Below, piece after piece: positions 46,014 to 58,436 of a stretch of 64,000 nt of DNA. The stretch spans positions 1 to 64,000 of the forward strand of contig JAUZSE010000011.1 of assembly GCA_030949725.1 (NCBI GenBank). The letters are read 5' to 3'. Every line of letters begins with the position of its first letter. Positions within the stretch are counted from its first letter, which is position 1. Under the pieces are notes generated by a model. It ran no database searches, had not been told where the DNA came from, and saw only the letters and a list, made by a program, of their open reading frames with translations. Both the position numbers and the translations under genes were made by a program. The DNA comes from Sulfurovum sp. (GTDB taxonomy: Bacteria > Campylobacterota > Campylobacteria > Campylobacterales > Sulfurovaceae).

Positions 46014-46079
46014 TATTTTTTCCTTCTGAATGTTTTTTTAATTAATTCAAAACTTTATCATAAAAATAAAGATAATACC

Positions 46080-47692
46080 TTAGAGCCAATAGTTTTGCTT
46101 TTTAGCTTCTGTAAACATGGCTACTGCTGTTTTCTCAGTCTCAACGATAATATGTGTTAAGTTCAATTCAGAGAGAGACTCTTTATCTTCGAGATAATTG
46201 ACTTTCACTATGGTTGTTACATTGTGTGTCAAATCATTGACTGCTTCACAAACATGGTTTAGTTTTTGGCTGTTCCCTAGTGCTATGATCACAGCTGATG
46301 CATCTTTAATATTGACAGATTCTAAGATATTTTTTTGTGCAGCATTTCCAAATATAACAGGTAAACCTTTTTTTTGTGCATTTTTGACAGCTTGAATATC
46401 ATTTTCAATAGCCACAAACTCAAGCCCCTCTTTTTGGATTAATTTTGAAATATGTTGTCCAAGCCTACCAAAACCTATAAGCACAATATGCCCTGAGAGA
46501 TCTTGTTTGTGAACCGTAAGATCTGTGTCAGTATCTTTTTCTCTGAGCAAGAGGTCTGCCCCAGTTGAGAGATATTTCGTAAAACAAAGGGTGTCATTAC
46601 CATCGATATGACAACGGTGATGATTAAAATTTGACCCAGTTCCGGTTCAAGTAGACCTCTGGCAAATGAGAGTTCAAAAATAACCAGTGCAAATTCGCCA
46701 AGTTGAAACAATGCCAACGACCCTTTAAGTGCATTTCTTTTGTTTGTAGCAAAACGTAAAATACTAAAAATAATAAGCATTTTTATCACAATGATAGCAG
46801 GAAGAAGCAGTGATATAGTGAGTATATTTTCATAGATTGTTCTAAAATCAAGTTGCATTCCGACTGTTATAAAAAAGACACCAAGTAACAAATCCCTGAA
46901 AGGAATCAGGTCAGCTTCAACTTGATGTTTGTATTTGGTTTCAGAGATCATCATCCCTGCAATAAATGCACCCAATGAATATGAAAACCCAAACTGATGT
47001 GATATAAAGGAAGAGCCAATTACAACAAGTAAGATAGATCCTATAAATATCTCATTTGATTTGGTTTTACTGACTTCATGGAAAAATGGTTCAAGCAAAT
47101 ACTTGCCAGCCATAAATAAACCAACTATCAAGGCAATAGCTTTAATGAGTGTTAGAAAAAGAAGAGATGAGACGGATGCATCTTTAATGGAGAAGAGGGT
47201 AATCATAAGTAAGATAGGAATGACTGCTATATCTTGAAAGAGTAATACTCCCAATACTTTACGACCATAATGCTTGTTTATATCTCCATTTTCATTTAAC
47301 AGTTTTAGTACAATGGCAGTAGATGAGAGTGCCATTGCTGCACCTATGATAATGGACGTTTCGATGTTGATATCGAAAAGATAATAAGTAAAAAACGTAA
47401 AAATACTTGCTGTAACTATGACTTGAAGCCCACCGTATAAAAAGACTTCTTTTTTCATTTTTAAAAGATGTTTGACGGAAAATTCCAGCCCAATAGTGAA
47501 CATTAGAAAAACCACTCCGAACTCTGCTATCTCTTTTAATTCTTGGTTATGTATAGCATCGTGCAGATCAAAGCCATACGCTATGATAGTACCAGTGGCG
47601 ATATAACCTATAATGGTAGGGATCTTAAATTGACCTAAAAATAAATTTAGAAGTGTGGATATGAGTATAGTGAAAATGATGATTTCTAGCAT
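46080..47692 (-). CDS. Kef-type K+:H+ antiporter with TrkA-N domain (frameshift near 46500)
   Basis: FLGQFKIPTIIGYIATGTIIAYGF..., AMALSSTAIVLKLL; TrkA-N GHIVLIGFGRLGQHISKLIQKEGLEFVAIE. Confidence 0.88.
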
Positions 47693-48091
47693 GAAATGAT
47701 TTTCTCCTTGATGGGTTTAGTTTGTCTGCATATTGACGCTTTTCAGACTAAGTTTCTAATGTACTTTTTCATCTGTATGGTGCAGTCCTACTAAATAATA
47801 GGTAATTCCCAGAGCAAACACAACGGCTGCTGTCGCAAAAATATGCATAGGTCCTATCTCTTTAAAATCTATAATAATGACCTTTCTGGCAATGGCCATC
47901 AGTGCAGTAGCGATAACCAGTTTAATAGGTATCACATCTGTTCTTAAATACAAAACAATGTTTTGATAGATCTCTATAGCTATAAGTACAGCCAAAAATG
48001 CAGCAAATATTTTCAAAATATCTGTCATCGTAAGTAGTAGAAACGGTGGTGTCATTAGTTTTTGATACAGTACATAAACAACATCCGCAAC

Positions 48092-49497
48092 GGGTGCAAA
48101 CTTAAAAACACTAAAACCAAAATTAATACATTTTTAAGAAAAAACCCCTAAACTATCAATAAAAAGAGAAATATATGTCAATAAAAATTATATCAAATAA
48201 CAAAAAAAGAGTCACATTAGAAGTAAGTATAGATTTAAATGGTGAGAATTTTTTGGAAACAGAAGAGATAATAATGAATAAAGTGAATGAATTAGGGCAA
48301 AAAATAACAGAAGAAGCACTAAAGAATTTGGAAATAAAAGAGACCGTAATAGAATTGAAAGAGCAAAAACTCTATGCTAAAGAGGTAAAAAAAAATATCA
48401 AACACCTTATGGAGAAATAGAGCTAAAAAGAAAAGTATTTGCTCCACTAGGATCAGGTAAACAAGTTTGTCCGATTGAGAAAAAAGCCCATATCATCAAA
48501 ACATCCACACCAAAATTTGCAAAAATGGTCTCAAATAAGTATAATAATGCTCCTGCCCAAGCTGTACAAAAAGACCTAGAAGAGAATCATAATAGAAATA
48601 TATCATGCTCATTTATAAGAAGTACCTCTCAAATAGTTAGTAATTTATTGCTCAAACAAGAGGATAATTGGGAGTATGAGATAGTGAAAATGGATAAAGA
48701 AGTAGCAACAATATCTCTGGGATTAGATGGAACATGTATGCCAATGGGTGAGTCAAATTGGCGAGAGGCAATGTGTGGAACTTTCTCTTTTTATGATAGT
48801 GAAGGTAAAAGAATGCATACAATATACATCGCTAATGCCCCTGAGTATGGTAAAGAGTCGTTTAAAAAGAAATTTGAAAAAGAAGCATTGCTTATCAAAA
48901 AGAAGTTTCCACAAGCAAAGATTATAGGTCTTGCAGATGGAGCGAGAGAGAATTGGTTACTTCTTGAAAAATATACAGCTTCAAATACACTGGACTATTA
49001 TCATGCTACAGAGTATTTGTCTAAAGCCTCAAAAGGTGTGCATCCACGAAGCAAAGAAAAACAGCGTGTGTGGTTTGAAAATGCTTGTCACATTTTAAAA
49101 AATATTGAAAATGGTGCTAAAGATTTATTAGAAGAGATAGAAGCATTAAAGAAGAAGAAAATATCATCTAGCATCAAGAGTGGTGTTGAGGCAACTATCT
49201 CTTATTTTACAAATAATTTGAAGCGAATGCAGTATAAAAATTCTATAGACAATAATTTACCAATTGGTTCAGGTGTTACGGAGAGTGCTTGTAAAATAGT
49301 AGTCAAACAGAGAGTTTGTGTCTCAGGTGCTAATTGGAGTGAATATGGTGCAAAAAGATTTCTACCTATCAGAGCTATTTGTTTAACTGAGGGGAGATGG
49401 AATCAGGCTTGGGATAACTTAATTGGACATATTGATATGGTTGCTTAATCTTTTAGCAAGAGAAATTGATGGGTTTAGTGTTTTTAAGTTTGCACCC
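48092..49497 (+). mobile_element. ISKra4-like insertion sequence, copy 1 (1406 bp)
   Basis: Ends GGGTGCAAACTTAAAAACACTAAA / TTTAGTGTTTTTAAGTTTGCACCC; 8-bp duplication TCCGCAAC at 48084-48091 and 49498-49505. Confidence 0.92.
48175..49448 (+). CDS. ISKra4-family transposase, two frames joined at an A9 run
   Basis: orfA ends ...KEVKKNIKHLMEK; -1 frame gives KEVKKKYQTPYGEIELKRKVFAPLGSGKQVCPIEKKAHII; then LGLDGTCMPMG..., LPIGSGVTESACKIVVKQR. Confidence 0.85.
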
Positions 49498-52030
49498 TCC
49501 GCAACACTCCAAAAGATAACCAGTACCATAAGTATTGCCAATAATTTGACTGCCACTTTTATAGACTGATTTAAAAAAGCCATCAAAGGATCATCTAGTT
49601 CTGTGGGTAATTCATCATGTGTTTTTTTCATCTTCTCTACCTGTGACTTATTTTAATATCAATAGTATAGCTAAAATAACTTCGTATTTTTGACCTATCT
49701 ACCGATAGCATGGTCTAACTGGGCGAGAGCAATAAAATAATCATAATAAGCATTAACCAAATCCGATAATGACTGAATGTATTCTTGTTGTGCATCTTGT
49801 AATTCTACATAGTCTGACAGTTCATTTTCATAACGTTTTTGTGCCTGTGTGAACTTTAGTAAACTGGATTTTACTATGCTTTGTGAAAGCACAACATTGT
49901 CTTTGCTTTGGCGTAGGGTAATATGCGATTCTAAAACTTCTCTTTTGACACTAAGCTTCACACTTTCTACCTGAGATGATGCTTTTAAAACGCCTATCTT
50001 GGCTTCTTGAACGGAAGCATCTGTTTGGTACCCTGAAAAAAGGTTCCATTTCATACTTACTATAACTTGGGTCTGTTGTCGTGGGGTAATCCCTAAAATG
50101 TTTGCATCTATATTACTACTATCTATATGCTGATTTTTATAATTACCGTCTAAGGACAAGGTAGGATAATAATCACCTTTAGAGACATCTACATTGGCAT
50201 TGGCACTGTTCACGTAGTACTCTGAGGCACTCAGTACATAACGATGCTTGTAGGCATACTCTTGCAAAGCTTTTATAGGTGTATGCATAGGAGATAACTG
50301 CTTGTCCAAGTTTTTCATAGTCAGTTTTTTGCTGTAAAGCGTATAGTTTCCTCCAAAAGGTACTACGCCTAAAGCTTCTTCCAATGCTGCTTTTTGAAGC
50401 TCTACACTATATCGCGCATTGGTCAGTGCCAGTTTTGCTTGTTCTACTTGCACCTGTGCATCAGAGACATCAATGATGGTCTTAATACCTGACTTTAAGT
50501 ATGCTTTTGCACGATGAAGCTGTTGTTTTTGTAGCTTGACATTCTTGATTTGCACATCAACTATACCCTTGTCTTTCAAGATACTATAGTAGTGCTGTTT
50601 GAGTACAAAAATTTTATCTGAAATGGTTTGTTGCATCTGTGCTTCAAGTGCTAAAGCTTCTTGTGCAGAACTGCTTACTTTTCCTGCAGTCTTTCCAAAA
50701 TCATAGGGGTGCAAACTTAAAAACACTAAACCCATCAATTTCTCTTGCTAAAAGATTAAGCAACCATATCAATATGTCCAATTAAGTTATCCCAAGCCTG
50801 ATTCCATCTCCCCTCAGTTAAACAAATAGCTCTGATAGGTAGAAATCTTTTTGCACCATATTCACTCCAATTAGCACCTGAGACACAAACTCTCTGTTTG
50901 ACTACTATTTTACAAGCACTCTCCGTAACACCTGAACCAATTGGTAAATTATTGTCTATAGAATTTTTATACTGCATTCGCTTCAAATTATTTGTAAAAT
51001 AAGAGATAGTTGCCTCAACACCACTCTTGATGCTAGATGATATTTTCTTCTTCTTTAATGCTTCTATCTCTTCTAATAAATCTTTAGCACCATTTTCAAT
51101 ATTTTTTAAAATGTGACAAGCATTTTCAAACCACACACGCTGTTTTTCTTTGCTTCGTGGATGCACACCTTTTGAGGCTTTAGACAAATACTCTGTAGCA
51201 TGATAATAGTCCAGTGTATTTGAAGCTGTATATTTTTCAAGAAGTAACCAATTCTCTCTCGCTCCATCTGCAAGACCTATAATCTTTGCTTGTGGAAACT
51301 TCTTTTGATAAGCAATGCTTCTTTTTCAAATTTCTTTTTAAACGACTCTTTACCATACTCAGGGGCATTAGCGATGTATATTGTATGCATTCTTTTACCT
51401 TCACTATCATAAAAGAGAAAGTTCCACACATTGCCTCTCGCCAATTTGACTCACCCATTGGCATACATGTTCCATCTAATCCCAGAGATATTGTTGCTAC
51501 TTCTTTATCCATTTTCACTATCTCATACTCCCAATTATCCTCTTGTTTGAGCAATAAATTACTAACTATTTGAGAGGTACTTCTTATAAATGAGCATGAT
51601 ATATTTCTATTATGATTCTCTTCTAGGTCTTTTGTACAGCTTGGGCAGGAGCATTATTATACTTATTTGAGACCATTTTTGCAAATTTTGGTGTGGATGT
51701 TTTGATGATATGGGCTTTTTTCTCAATCGGACAAACTTGTTTACCTGATCCTAGTGGAGCAAATACTTTTCTTTTTAGCTCTATTTCTCCATAAGGTGTT
51801 TGATATTTTTTTTTACCTCTTTAGCATAGAGTTTTTGCTCTTTCAATTCTATTACGGTCTCTTTTATTTCCAAATTCTTTAGTGCTTCTTCTGTTATTTT
51901 TTGCCCTAATTCATTCACTTTATTCATTATTATCTCTTCTGTTTCCAAAAAATTCTCACCATTTAAATCTATACTTACTTCTAATGTGACTCTTTTTTTG
52001 TTATTTGATATAATTTTTATTGACATATAT

Positions 52031-53759
52031 GTAACCCCCTAAATAACCCCACCAACCCAATATTAAGCAAAGCATCACACAGCTAAAATAAGCAAAAAAC
52101 ATCACATAAAAAAGTCATTTACTAACCAAGTATAGTAGTAGTTTTAGCTATAATAGCACTATGAAAACAGAGCTTATTGATATAGAAAAACTACAAGAAA
52201 TCATTATAAATCAAGCTCAAGAAAGCAGTGTTCAAAAAGAACAAATTACTACTCAAGAAAAAAGAATACAAACCCAACAAATTGAAATAAATCACCTAAA
52301 AGAAAAGATAGATTACCTCATACGTCAACACTTTACCTCCAAAAGTGAAAAACTAAACCCTAACCAACCAACTCTCTTTGAAGACAATGAAGAGAGTATT
52401 GAAGTAGTAGAAGATGAAGAGATTGAAATAACATTCAAAAGAAAGAGAGGTGGAAGAACTTCTCCACCTACTGATATACCAAGAGTAAGAGTAGAGCACG
52501 ATATCAGTGATGATGAGAAGATATGTAGCTGTGGTGATACAATGCACAAGATTAAAGAACTTGTATCAGAACAATACGATATAGTACCTGCAAAATTTCA
52601 AGTCATACAAAACGTTAGATTCGTATATGGTTGTAGATGTGGAGAGAAACCAAGCACAACAGCATTGGCACCATTTATCCTCCCAAAGACACAAGTAACC
52701 GCTTCATTCTTAGCAACTATTGCTGTACAAAAGTTTGAAGATGCATTGCCACTGTACAGACAAGCTAAAATTTATAAAAATAGATTTGGGGTTCCATTCA
52801 ATGATACGACACTCTCTAATTGGATGATAAAAGCTTCTGAAAAACTAAAACATTTTAAAGAAAAACTCAAAGAGAGACTCCTAGAGAATGAATATATACA
52901 AGCAGATGAGACGACACTTCAAGTAGTGAATGCACACAAAGGCAAAGCAACAAAAAAATCCTATATATGGCTAGGTGTAGGAATGGATAAATATAAAATT
53001 GTCTATATGCACTATGCCAATAACAGGAGTGCAGTGGCAGCGACCGCACTCCTCGAGGGCTTTAGTGGTTTTCTACAAACAGATGGATACGCTGGATATA
53101 ATGATGTGGTCAAGACAAATGATATGACACATCTAGCTTGCTGGGCTCACGCTAGACGAAAGTTTGCAGATATAGTCAAATCAGGAGTCAGTGACCCACA
53201 AAGTAAGAGTTATGCACAAGAAGCCATAACACTCATACAGAAACTCTATAAAATAGAAAAAGAGATAAAAGATGATCCTCCTGATAAAAAGTTAATTATC
53301 AGAAAAGAGAAATCTCAACCTATCATCAACACTATAAGAGAATGGATTAACACAAAGTTCTATAAAGCACAAGAACTTGGTGGTGCTATTGCTAAAGCAT
53401 TTGTGTATCTTAATAATCAATTTCCTAAGCTAAAAGTCTATCTTACTGATGGAAGACTCAATATTGATAATAATGGAGCAGAAAACCATATAAGACCTAT
53501 GGTACTTGGTAGAAAGAATTGGTTATTTGCTACTTCTGTGAAAGGTGCTGAGGCTATTGCTACTTGGTACACTATTATAGAGACTGCTAAGGCTAATGGA
53601 TTAGAACCCTATCACTACTTGAAGTATCTTATGACTGAGTTTCCTTATTATCAAAGAGATGGTAGGGATATTGAGGCGTTGTTACCTTGGAATGTAAGTG
53701 CTGATGGGATAGTTAGGATTTCTTAGAGGTTGGTTGGTGGGGTTATTGTGGGGGGTTAC
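52031..53759 (+). mobile_element. IS66-family insertion sequence (1729 bp, TnpC only)
   Basis: Inverted ends GTAACCCCCTAAATAACCCCACCAACC / GGTTGGTGGGGTTATTGTGGGGGGTTAC; 8-bp duplication ACATATAT at 52023-52030 and 53760-53767. Confidence 0.95.
52161..53726 (+). CDS. IS66-family transposase TnpC
   Basis: LKEKIDYLIRQHFTSKSEKL, CSCGDTMHKIKE, GFLQTDGYAGYN, LACWAHARRKFADIVK, DNNGAENHIRPMVLGRKNWLF. Confidence 0.95.
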   Translation: MKTELIDIEKLQEIIINQAQESSVQKEQITTQEKRIQTQQIEINHLKEKIDYLIRQHFTSKSEKLNPNQPTLFEDNEESIEVVEDEEIEITFKRKRGGRTSPPTDIPRVRVEHDISDDEKICSCGDTMHKIKELVSEQYDIVPAKFQVIQNVRFVYGCRCGEKPSTTALAPFILPKTQVTASFLATIAVQKFEDALPLYRQAKIYKNRFGVPFNDTTLSNWMIKASEKLKHFKEKLKERLLENEYIQADETTLQVVNAHKGKATKKSYIWLGVGMDKYKIVYMHYANNRSAVAATALLEGFSGFLQTDGYAGYNDVVKTNDMTHLACWAHARRKFADIVKSGVSDPQSKSYAQEAITLIQKLYKIEKEIKDDPPDKKLIIRKEKSQPIINTIREWINTKFYKAQELGGAIAKAFVYLNNQFPKLKVYLTDGRLNIDNNGAENHIRPMVLGRKNWLFATSVKGAEAIATWYTIIETAKANGLEPYHYLKYLMTEFPYYQRDGRDIEALLPWNVSADGIVRIS

Positions 53760-54144
53760 ACATATATTTCTCTTTTTATTGATAGTTTAGGGGTTTTTTC
53801 TTAAAAATGTATTAATTTTGGTTTTAGTGTTTTTAAGTTTGCACCCAAATCATAGAGAAGTTGTGAAGCACCTAGTGTTCCTACAAACATCTCTATAGTT
53901 GTTTCGTTTTGGTTGTAAAATTTAGAATATTGTCTACCTCCACCCACTTGTGCATCTAATCTAGGCAAATAAAAACCCTTGGAAAATTTCGTACGCTCTT
54001 GTGCACTTTCAAAATCAAAACGACTCATATCAATGTCTGGACTATGCTCCAAAGCTATTTTTATCAATTTGTCTATGGTTAAGACTTGTGTTTTTGCTTC
54101 TAAAGAAGTAAGCAAAAGTAATCCTATAAATAGATACTTAATTT

Positions 54145-57100
54145 TCATTGTTTTCCTTTGCAAATCTTTTTTTTGAGACGCTCTAAGACCACAAAAAGTA
54201 TAGGGGTCAGTAAAAAGGTTAAAAGTGTAGACATAAGCATTCCACCAAAAACCGCAGTTCCGAGTGACTGTCTCGACGCAGCACCTGCACCTGATGCAAA
54301 CACCAAAGGCAAGATACCTAAAAGAAAAGAAAATGCTGTCATCAATATAGCACGCAGACGCAGTACCGATGCTCTTGTATGGCACTCTCTACCAAATCAA
54401 CGCCTGTTTCGTGTAATTCTTTTGCAAACTCTACGATGAGTATGGCATTTTTGGCAGACATTCCTATGAGCAATACTAGCCCTATTTGTGTATAGGTATC
54501 GTTGAGTAGTCCTGCAAGCATATTGGATCCCAAAGCACCAAAGAGAACCACAGGGATAGGTAACATAATAATCATCGGAGTCATCCAGCTTTCATACTGA
54601 GCTGAAAGAAAAAGGAAGACCATCACAAGCGAAAGTATAAAGATAAAAATAGCCGCAGAACCTGCCTCTTTTTCTTGCAAGGTAATCCCCGAATACGCAT
54701 ATCCCACATTTGAGGGTAAAGAGGCCTCTGCTATCTCTTCTATGGCAGTGATGGCATCTGCTGAACTGTAGCCCTCTCTTATATTGTGTACCCCATTAAT
54801 AGCGATACTCTGATAGGCATTAAAGTGTGTGATACTGTTTGCACCCACAGTGTTTTTTATGCTAGCGACTGTACTCAGTGGTATCATTTCATCTTTGTTA
54901 TTTTTGACAAAGAATTTAGATATATCTTTGCTGTTTGTCCTGTAGGTATCGTCTGCTTGCATAAAGACTCTATAGGTTTTACCAAACTTATTAAAATCAT
55001 TGACATAGTACGAACCTAGATAGGTTTGCAGTACAGAGAAAACATCACTAAGATTTAATCTTAAAGAGAAAACCTTGTCTCTATCAATGTCTATATAAAG
55101 TTGAGGGTAGTTTGCATTAAACATCGTGTATGCCATCATAATACGCTGGTCTGCTTTTAATGTGTCTATAAACTCTCTTGCAATTTTTTCAAAATCTTCT
55201 AGTGGTATGGCATTGAGATTTTGCAACTTAAATTCAAATCCACCTACAGCTGAGAGTCCCGGTATGGAAGGAGGAGAGAATATTCTTACACCTGCCTCTT
55301 TGATTTTCTCTTTGGTTTCAAGGGTGAGTTTTTTGATGATACCTTCAGAAGAGAGCGCTACACTTTTCCTCTCGCTCCAATCTTCCAAAATCAAAAAGAT
55401 GGTGACAGTTGAAGAGTCCATAGAGGAGGCTATCATGTTATAACCATTGATGGCTATCACATCTGCCACACCCTCGGTCTCTTTAAATATTTTAACTACT
55501 TTTTGGGCTACCTCTTCAACATTATGCAAGGTGGTACCTGGTTGCATAGATATTGATGCGATGAGTGTGCCTTGATCTTCGTTAGGCAAAAATCCAGTAG
55601 GCAGTACCTTAAAAGCACCATAAGCTGCAAACAAAAGTACAAGATACGCTAATCCCACAACATACCAAAACTTTATGAGTGTACGTAAAAGTTTTTCATA
55701 TCCCTGTTTTAACGATTCTAAGCCACTATTGAACTTTCTAAAGAAAATGTTTTTTTCTTCTTCTTTTCTTCGCTTCGTCTGAGTATACTTCCTGCAAGGG
55801 CAGGAGAAAGGGTCAACGCAGTAATAGACGAGATAAGTACGGCGCAAAGGCTATGGTCATAGCAAACTGCTGATACAAGGCTCCAGAGATACCAGGTATA
55901 AATGTCACAGGCACAAACACTGCCAAGAGTACCAATGTGGTAGAAATAACAGGTGCAAATATCTCTTTCATAGCAGTCTCTGTTGCTTCTTTTAGCGTTA
56001 AGTCTGGATTTTTCTCTAAGTTACTTTCTACATTTTCCACCACCAGTATGGCATCATCTACTACGATACCAATGGCTAAGATGAGTCCAAAAAGTGTCAG
56101 GGTATTGATAGAAAATCCAACAAGCATCAAGAGAGCAAACGTACCTATAAGTGAAACAGGTATAGCAACAGCAGGGATGATGGTCGCACGTCCAGACTGT
56201 AAAAAGACATACACCACTAGAAGTACCAAAAGAAGTGCTTCTATGAGTGTGATAATGACCTCTTTGATGGAGACTTCAACAAAGATTGTGGTGTCATAGG
56301 TGGGTGTGACTGTTATCTCTTTAGGAAAACGCTTCTTGAGTTCTTGTACTTTAGCTTGTACTTTTTGTGCTACATCCAATGCATTGGCATCGGGCAGTTG
56401 ATAGATGGCTAGCAGAGCCGTATCTTGGTTGTTGAGTGTGGCAGACCAGATATAATTTTCTGCTCCAAGTTCTACACGTGCTATGTCTTTCACACGTACT
56501 TTGGAACCATCCTCATTTTCTCTTATGACGATATTTTCAAAATCTTTATTAGAATTTAAACGTGTTTTAGACACAAGAGAGTATTGAAAATTGTTTTGTG
56601 TTGCTACACCTGTATCGCCGATAGTCCCTAGGGCTATTTGTAGATTTTGCTCTTTTATCGCTTGGTTGACATCTTTAATCGTCAAGCCCAAAGAAGAAAG
56701 TTTGTTAGGATTGAGCCAAATACGCATCGCATACTTACGTTCACCCATATTTCGTACATCTCCCACACCATCTATACGTTTAAGTTCTTCCATGATGTTC
56801 AAAGAAGCAAAGTTAGACAAAAATAAAGAGTCATGTGTACTGTCACTAGAAGTGATAGTCAATAGTTGCACCATAGAAGAAGAGACTTTTTTAGTACTTA
56901 CCCCTTTTTGTTTAACCACATCAGGTAAGACAGGTGTAGCCAAAGCTACTCTATTTTGCACATCAACGGCTGCAATGTCTAAGTCATACCCAAGCTCAAA
57001 ATACACTTTAATCGTAGATGAACCATCCGAAGAAGAGGTAGAATCCATATAAATCATACCCTCTACACCATTTAACTGTTCTTCTATGGGTGAAGTCACT

Positions 57101-57282
57101 GACTCTTCCACTACAGCAGCAGAACCACCCGTATAGTTGGCATTCACTTGTATGGTAGGTGGGACTATCTGAGGGAACTGTGCGATAGGAAGTTGTGTTA
57201 AGGCTATCATCCCTACGAGTACTATAAAAATAGAAATAACTTTTGCGACAATAGGGCGACGAATGAAAAAAAGTGAAAACAT
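54145..57282 (-). CDS. RND (HAE1-type) efflux transporter permease (frameshifts near 54345 and 55830)
   Basis: FFIRRPIVAKVISIFIVLVGMIALTQLPIAQFPQIVPPTIQV; GLILAIGIVVDDAILVVENVE; GLVLLIGMSAKNAILIVEFA; ATGA overlap with tolC start. Confidence 0.92.
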
Positions 57283-57290
57283 ATTTTTCC

Positions 57291-58424
57291 TTATTTATTT
57301 GTAGATGAGAGTATAGGATTAGCAACTTCTGTACCCGTCACTTTTAAACCCTCACGCAAACCATTCACCGTGCCTACCACAACTTTTTCACCTGCTTTTA
57401 GCCCTTGGGTTATCATGACTAGATCATTGTTTGTGTATCCAGATTTTATTTGCTTTAAGGTAATAGTATTCTCTTTTGTTAGCACATACACGTATTGACC
57501 TTGCTGGTTTTGAAAGATTTGGTCTGGATGTACAGCAATAACAGCCATTTCGTCTGTCACAAAAAGTTTTAACTCCACAAAAGTACCAGGGAAAAGAAGC
57601 AGGTCTTTATTGGTTATCTTGGCTCTCATAGAAACTGTACCGGTAGAAGTATTACTTACATTGTCTATAAAATCTATCTCACCATCAAACGTCATATCTA
57701 ACCCTCTTTTGCTTTTGAGTATGACTTTGACTTTAGGTTTGTCTTCTGATTTATATTTTTTGATGAGTGCTACTTCATTGGCAGAGGGATAAAAGTTGAC
57801 ATACAAAAATTCTGTTTGAACTATAGTTGCCAATTCAGTACCTTTGTCGACGATATTCCCCGTGAGTACCAGTTCTTTTCCAATTTGTCCAGAGATACTT
57901 GCTCTTACATCACAATATTCCAGATCTAAAGTCACGGCATCAAGTGCTGCTTTATCGGCACGAATGGTGGCTTCAAGTTGTTTTTGTGTTGCTGTGAGTT
58001 CATCTAGCTTTTCTTTAGGGGCTAATTGTTCTTTGACCAGTGGCGCATAGCGTTTTACATTGGCAACTGCCAAAGCAAGACTTGCTTGGTCTTTTTCTAA
58101 GATAGCATTTTTCTGGTCCCACTGTGCCTGATACTCACGTTTGTCTATGCTAAAAAGTATTTGATCTTTTTCTACTCTATCTCCAGGGTTAAAGCGTGAT
58201 TTTCCCAACTCTCCCGTGACACGTGAGATGACCATCACTTGGTCTACAGCCTGTGTCTTACCCGAAAAGTCCACCCATATAGGGTAGGTATCTTCTTTTA
58301 GGGTATGCACGTTCACCGCGACAGGTACTTCTTTAATCACAGCTACTTTTTCCTTTTTGTCATCACATCCAGAAAGTAAGACTATCGCCAAAATCCCTAT
58401 AAGTACCAATACTTTTGTATACAT
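57291..58424 (-). CDS. RND efflux periplasmic adaptor (membrane fusion) protein
   Basis: Lipoprotein signal LSGCDDKKEK; SRVTGELGKSRFNPGDRVEKDQILFSID; EYCDVRASISGQIGKELVLTGNIV. Confidence 0.92.
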   Translation of the reverse strand: MYTKVLVLIGILAIVLLSGCDDKKEKVAVIKEVPVAVNVHTLKEDTYPIWVDFSGKTQAVDQVMVISRVTGELGKSRFNPGDRVEKDQILFSIDKREYQAQWDQKNAILEKDQASLALAVANVKRYAPLVKEQLAPKEKLDELTATQKQLEATIRADKAALDAVTLDLEYCDVRASISGQIGKELVLTGNIVDKGTELATIVQTEFLYVNFYPSANEVALIKKYKSEDKPKVKVILKSKRGLDMTFDGEIDFIDNVSNTSTGTVSMRAKITNKDLLLFPGTFVELKLFVTDEMAVIAVHPDQIFQNQQGQYVYVLTKENTITLKQIKSGYTNNDLVMITQGLKAGEKVVVGTVNGLREGLKVTGTEVANPILSSTNK

Positions 58425-58436
58425 GTTCTTCCTTAC

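Larger units (their letters stand above)
47756..49631 (-). pseudogene. PsiE-like small membrane protein gene disrupted by ISKra4-like insertion
   Basis: Halves rejoin in frame after removing the IS and one 8-bp duplication: ...LLAILMVLVIFWSVAD|VVYVLYQKLMTPPFLLLTMTDILKIFAAFLAVLIAIEIYQNI... Confidence 0.82.
50707..53846 (-). mobile_element. ISKra4-like insertion sequence, copy 2, interrupted by IS66 element
   Basis: Same termini as copy 1; 9-bp duplication AAATCATAG at 50698-50706 and 53847-53855; transposase ORFs 50756-52026 match copy 1. Confidence 0.92.
49695..54148 (-). pseudogene. TolC-family outer-membrane efflux gene, split by nested ISKra4-like/IS66 insertion
   Basis: N-part MKIKYLFIGLLLLTSLEAKTQVLTIDKLIKIALEHSPDIDMSRFDFESAQERTKF...ASQLLYD and C-part FGKTAGKVSSSAQEALALEAQMQQTISDKIF... 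rejoin in frame without the insertion. Confidence 0.88.

Noticed and set aside
57008-57325. 105-aa minus-strand ORF at the start of the RND permease
   Set aside because: Out-of-frame overlap of adaptor/permease genes with implausible composition.
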